From contig CAYWNA010000011.1 in NCBI GenBank assembly GCA_964459305.1, positions 51,812 to 115,811 on the forward strand: DNA of 64,000 nt. The letters are read 5' to 3'. Both the position numbers and the translations under genes were made by a program. Positions 40,840-48,718 of this stretch are shown piece by piece. This stretch comes from CAYWNA01 sp964459305 (GTDB lineage Bacteria > Planctomycetota > Planctomycetia > Pirellulales > Pirellulaceae). Position 1 is the stretch's first letter, and every line of letters begins with the position of its first letter. The notes under the pieces are model-generated. The model saw only the letters and a program-made list of their open reading frames with translations. It made no database searches and was not told the DNA's origin.

Positions 40840-42465
40840 ATGCGCGGTTTCACAATCACCCTCATAGCTTTCGTCGTCTTGATCCTGGGCGCGTCAGTGG
40901 CGGAAGCCGACGACTCGAAGAATCCGTATGCAGAGCTGTTGAAGCAACATGGGATAGAGACCGGTGACGACATTCGGCGGTATCTCGCAGAATTGCATCC
41001 TGGGCCTGACGCGCGAGAACAAGTGACAGCGTTGATTCAACGGCTCGGTGACGAGAGCTTCTCCGAGCGCGAACAGGCGATGCAGGAGTTGCTTCGGAGG
41101 CCGGTCGTTGCCGCGGACCTCTTGCAGCAGGCCGCCGAAGGTGATGATCCAGAGATTGGCTGGCGAGCCAACCACGTCCTGAAGCACCGCGAACTAAGAA
41201 GCGATCAGATTCTTCACGCGGCGTTTCATGTAGTCGCCAACAGAAGGCTGAAAGGCATGGCAGCGCAAATCGTGGCAGCCATGCCGTTGTGCACCGAGAC
41301 GCACGTACAGATGGCGGCGGCCAATGCACTCAAGGCAACGGCAACGAAATCGGATGTTGGGCTGTTGGAGCGGTTGTTGCACGACGGCGACGTGTCGATT
41401 CGCGTTGCTGCGTGTTCGACGCTGGAGATGTTGCTTGGCGCGGCATCGAGCGAGTATCTCGCCCCTCTTCTCGAAGACGCGGATGAACGATTGCGTCTGG
41501 AGGTCGCCAAAGCACTCGCCAATCACGGCGATCGAAAGTGTTTGCGGGCACTCGGCAAGTTGCTCGAATCCGAAGACGTGAACATTCGTTCGAGCGGCGT
41601 CCACATGCTGCGAGCTTTGACCGGTACGCGATTCGGCTTCGTGGCCTACGATGATCCACCCAAGAGATCCGGACCTGCCAAGGCGTGGCAAGCATGGATC
41701 GAACGAGAGGGCTTGACGGCAGACCTGACGTTTCCGATCAGGGACGCCGGACCTCGCTTTGGCCGGACGCTCATCTGCGACCGCACGACGAATACGCTCG
41801 TTGAAATGGATGCCGAAGGCAAAGAGATTTGGCAGACAGGAGTGTCACGCCCGTACGGCTGCCACGCGCTTCCAAACGGACATCGTCTTGTCGCATCCTA
41901 TACGGGGCGATTCGTCGCCGAGTACAGTGCGGCAGGTGAAGAAATATGGAAAGCCACCTTGCCTTCCTCGGCCTACAGTGTTCGCCGGCTTGAGAACGGA
42001 AACACGCTGGTCGCATGCTACGGCAACAGGAAAGTCATCGAGATCAAGCCGGACAAGACAACCGCCTGGGAGATGGCATTTGACGACAAGCCAAAGGACG
42101 CTCGGCGGTTGGAGAACGGTAACACTCTGGTCTGTCTCTATTCGACTGGGCGAGTTGTTGAAGTCGACCGGGCTGGCGAGACGGTGTGGCAACTTGCTGT
42201 CGGCGACCGCTCGTACTCGGCTCAGCGTCTGTCTAACGGAAATACGCTCGTCACCCAGTATACCAAGAGCCGTGCGGTCGAGTTCGATCGAGATGGCCGC
42301 GAAGTCTGGTCCAAGACCGGCGTGGGTCCAATGTACGATGCCCAGCGTTTGCCAAACGGCAACACGCTGTACGTCGATTCGACGGGAGCGCATGAAGCTG
42401 CACCGGGAAAGAACGTCGTTTGGGAGCACCGGGGACCTGGCTTTCGACGGGCTTTTCGGTATTAG
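40840..42465 (+). CDS. Secreted HEAT-repeat plus beta-propeller fusion protein
   Basis: The ATG at 40840 follows a GGGAG box and begins a signal peptide (MRGFTITLIAFVVLILGASVAEA). Residues 40-250 are helical with HEAT-like repeats (for example HVQMAAANALKATATKSDVGLLERLL, RLRLEVAKALANHGDRKCLRALGKLLES). Residues 280-540 hold about six blades marked by a recurring N-G-N-T-L-V motif (RLENGNTLVACYG, RLENGNTLVCLYS, RLSNGNTLVTQYT, RLPNGNTLYVDS), as in arylsulfotransferase-like and quinoprotein propellers. The likely role is scaffold or ligand binding in the periplasm; no catalytic residue is evident. It is probably co-transcribed with the ThuA-like gene. Confidence 0.75.
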   Translation: MRGFTITLIAFVVLILGASVAEADDSKNPYAELLKQHGIETGDDIRRYLAELHPGPDAREQVTALIQRLGDESFSEREQAMQELLRRPVVAADLLQQAAEGDDPEIGWRANHVLKHRELRSDQILHAAFHVVANRRLKGMAAQIVAAMPLCTETHVQMAAANALKATATKSDVGLLERLLHDGDVSIRVAACSTLEMLLGAASSEYLAPLLEDADERLRLEVAKALANHGDRKCLRALGKLLESEDVNIRSSGVHMLRALTGTRFGFVAYDDPPKRSGPAKAWQAWIEREGLTADLTFPIRDAGPRFGRTLICDRTTNTLVEMDAEGKEIWQTGVSRPYGCHALPNGHRLVASYTGRFVAEYSAAGEEIWKATLPSSAYSVRRLENGNTLVACYGNRKVIEIKPDKTTAWEMAFDDKPKDARRLENGNTLVCLYSTGRVVEVDRAGETVWQLAVGDRSYSAQRLSNGNTLVTQYTKSRAVEFDRDGREVWSKTGVGPMYDAQRLPNGNTLYVDSTGAHEAAPGKNVVWEHRGPGFRRAFRY

Positions 42466-42533
42466 CAGCTTGCGATGGTGCGAGTCCGGCGACAGGCGCA
42501 AGGATCGGACCCGAAATGGGCCCTGAAATCATG

Positions 42534-42600
42534 GTAGCTGAAGTCGCCAGACTTTGGCCGCTTGGCATGGGAAAAACCAAACTCTGGCGAGTTCGGCTAC
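42534..42600. repeat. Inverted repeat, family B copy 3
   Basis: Arms 42534-42557 and 42577-42600 pair with three mismatches and match the copy at 29553 in sequence and orientation. Upstream AGGATCGGACCC and CATGGTAG and downstream TGCCGGTAT are also shared with that copy, so the repeat unit is about 110-120 bp. It lies 68 bp after the HEAT/propeller stop. Confidence 0.85.
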
Positions 42601-42750
42601 ATCGAGTAGTTGCCGGTATTGTTACGGTGGTGATCCTAGATTGAGTTCTGTTACGTCTGCCCCCAACGCGGCGTCATATTTCCAGCCTGACATCTCGCGG
42701 GCCCGAGACGGTTTGGTGCCAGGCGAAGCGGCGCCCCATCGTCGGCCTTG

Positions 42751-43262
42751 TCATAATCGAAAACGAACGGGTAACAATGCGACGGTGGCCACGGGCTCTC
42801 CTGCTCGATAAGCGGGCCGGCCCCGCCATGTGCTTACCGCTTCGACGGCGGCACGATCGAGAACAGCATGGCCGCTGGACGTGACAATCTCGACTCGTTC
42901 GACGCGCCCGTCGTGGCGACATAGAGCCGCAGAACCAGGATGCCTTCGAGCCGCTGTTGGATGGCAGTGGACGGATACGCGGGGGGGCGATTGCCCGGCT
43001 CAACCTGCACCACCGTGTCGTCAAAACGTCGAGGCTCGATTCCCACGAAAGACTCTTCAACCTGGACCACCTTGCGTCTGCCGACCAGTGCGATCGAATC
43101 CATAGGACTCGACGACCACACACACGTTGACGCAATCGCGCCAACATGCAGCCCCAGCGACCAAGAGACGGCCTTGACGACCGACGGACGCCCAAGTGCG
43201 CGGCTGATGATTCTCGCGATGATGCTGGCCATTTGCCTGAAGCGTACCGTCATGTAGGTCAC
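42751..43262 (-). pseudogene. TonB-like protein gene with a one-base deletion
   Basis: Read on the minus strand, the first frame (start GTG 43262 or ATG 43253) encodes a short N-terminus, a membrane segment (SWSLGLHVGAIASTCVW) and the beginning of a TonB C-terminal domain (NRPPAYPSTAIQQRLEGILVLRLYVA). The domain then continues in a second frame as DGRVERVEIVTSSGHAVLDR, AAVEAVSTWRGRPAYRAGEP and VATVALLPVRFRL, ending at 42751. The shift is at 42913-42914, where one base is missing. If restored, the 170-residue protein would be a complete small TonB-family energy transducer, though no exbB/exbD genes are adjacent. An assembly error is possible. Confidence 0.8.
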
Positions 43263-43344
43263 TGCGTCAGGTATGGCCTAGCGCGGCTAGGACTAGTTGC
43301 TTTTTCAAATCTTGGTTTTCGGGTTGAGCTCGTGAGCGGCACGG

Positions 43345-43352
43345 CGCTAGCC
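43345..43352. repeat. Left 8-bp target-site duplication CGCTAGCC
   Basis: This 8-bp sequence is repeated exactly at 43505-43512, directly abutting both terminal inverted repeats of the element at 43353-43504, as expected from staggered-cut insertion. Confidence 0.7.
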
Positions 43353-43504
43353 CTTAGGTCTTATCACATATCGGGCAGACGCTCGCTAACGACGAAAACG
43401 CATTAAACTGTGACGGTGAGCAATGCAGGGTGAGGACACTTGGTTTGACCACCTTACCCAAATAATGACGCAATCGTTACGAACTGAATGTGATAAGACC
43501 TAAG
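43353..43504. mobile_element. 152-bp MITE-like non-autonomous element
   Basis: The element has perfect 17-bp terminal inverted repeats, CTTAGGTCTTATCACAT (43353-43369) and its reverse complement (43488-43504), and is flanked by the direct repeat CGCTAGCC. The 118-bp interior has no open frame. Size, terminal repeats and target duplication are those of a miniature inverted-repeat transposable element mobilised by a transposase elsewhere in the genome. An 8-bp duplication is used by several insertion-sequence families (for example ISL3, IS66, IS1595 and ISAs1), so I do not assign a family. Confidence 0.7.
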
Positions 43505-43512
43505 CGCTAGCC
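43505..43512. repeat. Right 8-bp target-site duplication CGCTAGCC
   Basis: Exact copy of 43345-43352 placed directly after the right terminal inverted repeat. With the preceding G the match is nine bases, so the duplication could be 8 or 9 bp. Confidence 0.7.
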
Positions 43513-43864
43513 GCCGATTCTTCGGCACCGGTGGCTCACCAACCCTAACTTTTGCCTTTGACAAAGCACCAAGTATGGGCCAAGTCGGGTTCCGGTTGAA
43601 GGCCACATCAGGCGCGATGGTGGAACTGTATGTCGTTCAGGCGTCCGTAGAGACCGCAACGCCGGTTCAACTCGTCATGGATACCCGGACCATGATGCGC
43701 CACGCGCGAGACCCATTTCAGTGTTGACCCCCCTCCCCGCGTCGCGTATATCTCGCAGCCGAAGGATTCGTTTCTTAACCTAACAGGATGCTAGCTCTGG
43801 CAGCTTGTGGCATCGAGGTTCGGTTTCGCGAAGGTCTCGATTGGCTGAAGCAGGCGAGGTGTCG

Positions 43865-44872
43865 ATGAGAGTGCTTGTCCGCATGCCGAATTGGATTGGC
43901 GACGCCGTGATGGCGACGCCGGCTTTGACTACTCTACTAGAACACCACAGCGGCGCGGAATTCGTCCTCGTAGGCTCTCCCTTCGTCGCAGGGATGTTTC
44001 GGGGAGACCCGAGATTTCGGGCGGTGTTCACGGATGACAGCAAGTCGCGGAGATTTCGTTTCGTCAATCTATGGAGGCTCGGACGGCAGTTGCGATCGCT
44101 GTACGGCCCATTTGACCTCGCCTGGTCGTTCGTCAACAGCCTCTCGTCTCGCGTACTACTATGTGCCAGCGGCGCGACTCGACGCGTGGCCAGGAAACAC
44201 GCATGGCACGACTTCCTGCTCACAGACGCGATTCCCACGGACAGTAATCAGCATGATGCACAACGCCTGACCCAGGTTGTCAACAGCTACCTGGGAACCG
44301 ACTACGAGACCGGGCCGACCAGCTTATATGTCCGCGATCCGCATCGCTATGTCCGCCCGATGGCCGGAATCAACCCTGGCGCAGCGTACGGCGACGCCAA
44401 ACGTTGGCCGCACGAAAGGTTCGCCGAAACGGCCCTTGCGCTCGCCTCGCACTTCGATCTCGTGTTGTTCGGAGGACCCAAAGACCGGGAAGTGGTAAAC
44501 GAAATCGAAACGATCCTGCGAGCCGAAGGCGTACAAAACCTCCGGAACGCGACGGGATGTAGTATCGCAGAACTTCTGACGTTGATGGCTGATTTGGACT
44601 TGTTCATCACCAACGACACGGGTCCGATGCACATTGCCGGAGCCTTTGGCATTCCCACCGTCGCGGTCTTTGGGGCCACCAATCCAGATCGCACATGTCC
44701 GTGGGCGAACCCAAAGATAAGAATCGTGCGTCACAAACTGGAATGCGCTCCGTGCGGGAAAAGAACCTGTCCGCTGAAGCACCATAACTGCATGAGGCGA
44801 ATCGAGTCTCGTGAAGTGATCGACGCCGCTCTATCACTCATCGACCGGAAAACCATGGCCCGCGCAGGCTGA
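43865..44872 (+). CDS. waaF: Glycosyltransferase family 9, lipopolysaccharide heptosyltransferase II-like
   Basis: The ATG at 43865 is chosen because MRVLVRMPNWIGDAVMATPAL is the canonical WaaF beginning. The 335-residue protein also has the C-terminal NDTGPMHIAGAFGIPTVAVFGATNP motif (donor-site region) and INPGAAYGDAKRWPHERFAE in between. WaaF adds the second heptose to the inner core of lipopolysaccharide, acting on the cytoplasmic face of the inner membrane, which implies an LPS-type outer membrane in this organism. Cysteines near the end (CAPCGKRTCPLKHHNC) form a cluster seen in many WaaF proteins. It stands alone, with a gene-free region upstream and a convergent histidine kinase downstream. 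Confidence 0.88.
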   Translation: MRVLVRMPNWIGDAVMATPALTTLLEHHSGAEFVLVGSPFVAGMFRGDPRFRAVFTDDSKSRRFRFVNLWRLGRQLRSLYGPFDLAWSFVNSLSSRVLLCASGATRRVARKHAWHDFLLTDAIPTDSNQHDAQRLTQVVNSYLGTDYETGPTSLYVRDPHRYVRPMAGINPGAAYGDAKRWPHERFAETALALASHFDLVLFGGPKDREVVNEIETILRAEGVQNLRNATGCSIAELLTLMADLDLFITNDTGPMHIAGAFGIPTVAVFGATNPDRTCPWANPKIRIVRHKLECAPCGKRTCPLKHHNCMRRIESREVIDAALSLIDRKTMARAG

Positions 44873-44930
44873 CAACACCTTCGTGTCGGATGAATTCAGC
44901 TGCGATCCGAAATGACTCAGCGCTGTCGCC

Positions 44931-46088
44931 TTAGCTGGATTCCGTATCGCTGACCGGCAATGTGAATCGAAAAATGGTGCCCTGAGGCGTGTTGGGTGCG
45001 GCCCAAATCCGCCCGCCGTGTGATTCAGCGATCGATCGGCTGATGGCCAGCCCCATTCCGAGCCCGTCGGCCTTGGTGGTGAAGAATGGATCGAACACCC
45101 AGTCGGCGATATCCGGCGAAATGCCCGCGCCCTCGTCGCGCACGGCGATCTCAATTGCACTGTCGTCCGACATCGAGGTGGTGATCGTTAGCCTCTGCCG
45201 ATCTTGGGGCATGTCTGACACTGCGTCGAACCCATTGCGCACCAAGTTCAAAACGACCTGTTCGATCTGAACGCGGTCGACGACCACGTCCGGCAGACCA
45301 TTGGCCAGATCCAGTTGCACTGCAACGCCCCGGCGCCGGGCCTCGCCATGGGTCAGCCTCGCCAATTCCTGAATGATGTCATTGACATCCAACGTAGAGG
45401 GTCGCGGTTCGCGTTTGCCGAGTAGCCGGCGGAGATGAGCGATGATATCGGCCGCTCGCTTCGTCTCCAAAAGCAACTCCCTCATCGCGTCGACTAACTC
45501 GCCGGCGTTTGACGTTCCCTTTTCCAGCCTTCGGACAATCCCATTCGCGTAATTCGAAATTGCGTGCAAGGGCTGGTTGATTTCATGTGCGAGAGTCGTA
45601 GCCATCTCTCCCAGGTCGTGTACGCGCGCCATGTGGGCAAGTTCTGCGCTGCGCTGCCGCAGTTTCTCCTCCGTATGCTTGAGTTCGCTAACGTCCCGCA
45701 CGTGGAGCAAGAGGGCGGGGCGTCCGGCATAGTGAAAACGGCTCACCCTGAGCTCGACGGGAACGGCACGACCGTCTTCGGTCCAACTGTAACCTTCGAC
45801 ATGGTTCCATTCGCCCGTGACCAGTCGCGGAAAATTACGAGTTACTTCCTCCCTTTTGTGCGGCGGCACTAACTCCACCACGTTCTTGCCAATGAGCGTC
45901 TGCCGATCCATGCCATGCAGGCGGCACGCGGCCGGATTAACATCCAGCACGTTTCCGTCCGAGTCCTCAATGAAGATCGCGTCCGGGCTATTCTCGAACA
46001 GGTCCCGAAAGACTCTCTCGCCCTCACGTGGCGATTCAACGAGAGGATCGCGGCGGGAATCCGCATCGTGTTCGCTGGTGTTCGTCAT
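44931..46088 (-). CDS. PAS-domain sensor histidine kinase, soluble
   Basis: The start MTNTSEHD (ATG complement of 46086-46088) follows an AGGAAGG box. The 385-residue protein has a PAS domain (about 25-135, VFRDLFENSPDAIFIEDSDG to LLLHVRDVSELKH), a HisKA helix with the phospho-acceptor H168 in TTLAHEINQPLHAISNYANG, and an HATPase_c domain with N box NLVRNGFDAV, G1 RDEGAGI, F box FDPFFTTK and G2 GLGMGLAIS. No membrane segment is present, so it senses a cytoplasmic cue; the layout is FixL-like. No heme-ligand histidine can be assigned with certainty. No response regulator is adjacent, so it is an orphan kinase here. Confidence 0.92.
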   Translation of the reverse strand: MTNTSEHDADSRRDPLVESPREGERVFRDLFENSPDAIFIEDSDGNVLDVNPAACRLHGMDRQTLIGKNVVELVPPHKREEVTRNFPRLVTGEWNHVEGYSWTEDGRAVPVELRVSRFHYAGRPALLLHVRDVSELKHTEEKLRQRSAELAHMARVHDLGEMATTLAHEINQPLHAISNYANGIVRRLEKGTSNAGELVDAMRELLLETKRAADIIAHLRRLLGKREPRPSTLDVNDIIQELARLTHGEARRRGVAVQLDLANGLPDVVVDRVQIEQVVLNLVRNGFDAVSDMPQDRQRLTITTSMSDDSAIEIAVRDEGAGISPDIADWVFDPFFTTKADGLGMGLAISRSIAESHGGRIWAAPNTPQGTIFRFTLPVSDTESS

Positions 46089-46276
46089 TGTCGCCTTCCT
46101 GCAAGTGCCTCTTGACTGCGGCCCTTGGGAACGGAGGGATATCCAAATGAGTAGAACGGACTGCGGTCCGTTCGTCAATTCAGGCGCGGAATGAATTCCG
46201 TTCTGCGTCGCCGCATGTTGCACGCTGCTCGCCGGAAAGCTAACATCGCGCTGGGGCGATTGCCGCAGGAGCGGTC

Positions 46277-47281
46277 ATGGCCAAACATTCAACCTTGTTG
46301 TTGGGAGGAATTGCAATGCGAAGTTGGCACTTGTTCTCTGGCGGTATTGTGTCTGGGCTATTGTTGGCGGTCGGGTTTGGATTCGCAAATTCGGATCAGA
46401 CAGCCAGCGAGGACGTGAAGACCACATTTGCCGGCCAATCGATTCGGCCCGACGATGGCAAGTTGGGCGTCATCGTGTTTGGCGCCCATCCGGATGATTG
46501 TGAAATCCGTGCCGGCGGCGCGGGGGCAATGTGGTCCGAGCTGGGGCATCATGTCAAGTTCGTTTCGATGACCAATGGCGACATCGGACATTGGGGCATG
46601 GCCGGCGGCCCGCTGGCCAAACGGCGTTATGCCGAAGTGAAGGCCGCGGCCGATATCCTCGGCGTCGCTACCGAGGTGCTCGATATCCACGACGGCGAAT
46701 TGATGCCGACGCTGGAGAATCGCAAAATCGTCACGCGATTGATCCGGCTGTGGAACGCGGACATCGTGATTGGACATCGGCCGAACGACTATCATCCGGA
46801 TCACCGCTATACCGGCGTGCTGATGCAGGACAGCGCCTACATGGCGGCAGTACCGTTCCTTTGTCCCGATACACCGCCCCTGAAGAAGAATCCCGTGTTT
46901 CTCTACTCGTACGACCGCTTCAAGACGCCGAACCCGTTCCGTGCGGACGTGGTGGTGGCGATTGATTCGGTAATCGAACAAAAGGTCGATGCCCTGGCCG
47001 TCATCGAGTCGCAGTTCATCGAAGGCGGTGCGATGGGCAACGCAGGCCGGGTCCCGAGCAACGAGGAAGAGAAAAAGGCCGCCCACGAACGATTGCGCGA
47101 CGCCTTTCGGCGCCGCTTCGCCAGGGTCGCCGATTCCGGCCGCGAAAAGCTGATCGAACTGTACGGCGAAGAGAAGGGGAAGCAGGTCCAATATGCGGAA
47201 GCTTTCGAAATCTGCGAGTACGGTCGCCAACCCTCGAAGCAAGATCTGCGGAAGTTGTTCCCCTTCCTGCCTCAAGAATAG
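46277..47281 (+). CDS. PIG-L family N-acetyl-sugar deacetylase, exported
   Basis: Either ATG 46277 or ATG 46316 could be the start; the second has a GGGAGGA box and begins the signal-peptide-like segment MRSWHLFSGGIVSGLLLAVG, so it may be the real one. The catalytic motif AHPDDCEI (H71 onward) and the second zinc motif HRPNDYHPDHRYTG are intact. PIG-L/LmbE enzymes deacetylate N-acetylglucosamine-containing substrates in glycolipid, mycothiol or bacillithiol synthesis or in glycan breakdown. An exported version, here beside a propeller glycosidase-like gene 51 bp downstream, suggests extracytoplasmic glycan deacetylation, an inference. Length 334 residues. Confidence 0.85.
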   Translation: MAKHSTLLLGGIAMRSWHLFSGGIVSGLLLAVGFGFANSDQTASEDVKTTFAGQSIRPDDGKLGVIVFGAHPDDCEIRAGGAGAMWSELGHHVKFVSMTNGDIGHWGMAGGPLAKRRYAEVKAAADILGVATEVLDIHDGELMPTLENRKIVTRLIRLWNADIVIGHRPNDYHPDHRYTGVLMQDSAYMAAVPFLCPDTPPLKKNPVFLYSYDRFKTPNPFRADVVVAIDSVIEQKVDALAVIESQFIEGGAMGNAGRVPSNEEEKKAAHERLRDAFRRRFARVADSGREKLIELYGEEKGKQVQYAEAFEICEYGRQPSKQDLRKLFPFLPQE

Positions 47282-47332
47282 CGTTTTGTCACAAGTTTCG
47301 CCGCACCAGCACCCAACGCAAAGGAGTTCCCA

Positions 47333-48709
47333 GTGACTTGCCAATTGCTATTTCTCTTGTTGCTGTCACCAACCGCCGCGCCGATTCCGGCCCAGGAGCA
47401 ACCGGTTAACATCGGCTCGCGACTGGAGCTGTTCGTCGACCGCGAACTGATTGATGAGATGAGCGGTGACGCAGGGTTGCGCCTGCACAAGCCAGTGCCC
47501 AGGGAGGTCGCGTTGGTTACCGACAAGCCGTGGGAGGGCAACACGTGCGCGTACTATACGGTCTTCCAGGACGGCGACCTCTACCGCATGTACTACCGAG
47601 GCGCACACTTCGACGAAAAAGCCCGCAAGTCGGCGCACCGCGAAGTGGCTTGCTACGCCGAGAGTCGCGACGGCATTCATTGGACCAAGCCGGAACTTGG
47701 AATCGTTGAGTTTGACGGAAGCAAAGAGAACAACATCATCTGGCATGGCGTGGGAACGCACAATTTCACGCCATTTATGGACGCAAATCCGAACTGTCCG
47801 CCCGAGTCCAGATACAAAGCGATGGGCAGCGGTAAAGGCGGACTGTACGCATTTCAGTCAGCCGACGGTATTCACTGGACTCTCATGCACGCGAAGCCCG
47901 TGATCACCAAGGGGGCTTTCGATTCGCAAAACCTGGCTTTTTGGGACTCGCACACGAAGAAGTATCGAGAATACCATCGCGCATTTCGCCGCGTACGCGA
48001 CATCATGACCGGGGCGTCAGACGATTTCCTAAACTGGACGGATCCGGTTTTCCTCGAATACCCGGATGCGCCCGTCGAGCATCTGTATACAAATGCCGTT
48101 CAGTCTTACCAGCGGGCACCACACATCCTTATCGGGTTTCCCACACGTTTCTTGCCTGCGGGTCAACAGGTCGAACCGACATTCATGGCCAGCCGGGACG
48201 GGCGCGTGTTTCATCGCTGGACCGAGGCGGTGATACCGGTTACCGCGCCGGAAGATCGTGACGGCAATCGCAGCAACTACATGACGTGGGGGCTGGTCAA
48301 GCTGCCCGGCACCGACAAGGAGTACTCGGTGTATGCCACGGAAGCCTACTACACAGGATCCGACAGCCGCGTACGCAGGTTCACTTATCGCACCGACGGA
48401 TTCGTGTCGCTTCACGCTTCGTCCGACGGCGGCCAGCTACTCACGAAGCCGATCGTTTTCGAAGGCGACCAGCTTGCGATCAACTTCCGCACGTCGCCCA
48501 AAGGGAAAGTGCGAGTCGAGGTTCAGGATGGGAAAGGTGAACCGATCGAGCATTTCGCACTGGCTGACTGCGAGCCAATCCAGGGCGATGCGATCGAACA
48601 TATTGTGACCTGGGGCGATGGTCCTGACCTGCGCAAGCTGGCGGGTCAACCCATACGCTTGCGGTTTGTACTGGCGGACGCGGACGTCTATTCATTCCGC
48701 TTTCGATGA
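47333..48709 (+). CDS. Secreted five-bladed-propeller glycosidase-like protein
   Basis: The GTG start at 47333 has a strong AAGGAG box, and the first 21 residues form a signal peptide (MTCQLLFLLLLSPTAAPIPA). The 458-residue product shows beta-propeller repeats with ESRDGIHWTKP, SADGIHWTLM and ASRDGRVFHRW blades, resembling the GH32/GH43/GH68 superfamily of beta-fructosidases and arabinanases or related phosphorylases. The catalytic acid triad cannot be assigned. It begins 51 bp after the PIG-L deacetylase gene, so both are probably in one operon acting on the same glycan. Its end converges on a minus-strand propeller gene with 9 bp between stops. Confidence 0.6.
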   Translation: MTCQLLFLLLLSPTAAPIPAQEQPVNIGSRLELFVDRELIDEMSGDAGLRLHKPVPREVALVTDKPWEGNTCAYYTVFQDGDLYRMYYRGAHFDEKARKSAHREVACYAESRDGIHWTKPELGIVEFDGSKENNIIWHGVGTHNFTPFMDANPNCPPESRYKAMGSGKGGLYAFQSADGIHWTLMHAKPVITKGAFDSQNLAFWDSHTKKYREYHRAFRRVRDIMTGASDDFLNWTDPVFLEYPDAPVEHLYTNAVQSYQRAPHILIGFPTRFLPAGQQVEPTFMASRDGRVFHRWTEAVIPVTAPEDRDGNRSNYMTWGLVKLPGTDKEYSVYATEAYYTGSDSRVRRFTYRTDGFVSLHASSDGGQLLTKPIVFEGDQLAINFRTSPKGKVRVEVQDGKGEPIEHFALADCEPIQGDAIEHIVTWGDGPDLRKLAGQPIRLRFVLADADVYSFRFR

Positions 48710-48718
48710 ATCGTCTGG

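Larger units (their letters stand above)
43263..43864. other. Gene-free region with nested palindromes and a mobile element
   Basis: No confident gene. CCTAGC-GCG-GCTAGG (43277-43291) is a tight hairpin with a T-run 11 bases later. 43321-43545 is an imperfect palindrome (GGGTTG and GTGAGC on the left, GCTCAC and CAACCC on the right) interrupted by the MITE-like element at 43353-43504. From 43574 a 49-codon frame without matching signals runs to 43723 and may be a gene remnant. Confidence 0.55.

Noticed and set aside
43574..43723. A 49-codon open reading frame after the MITE-like element
   Set aside because: Too short, no ribosome binding site and no similarity that I recognise; mentioned only as a possible remnant.
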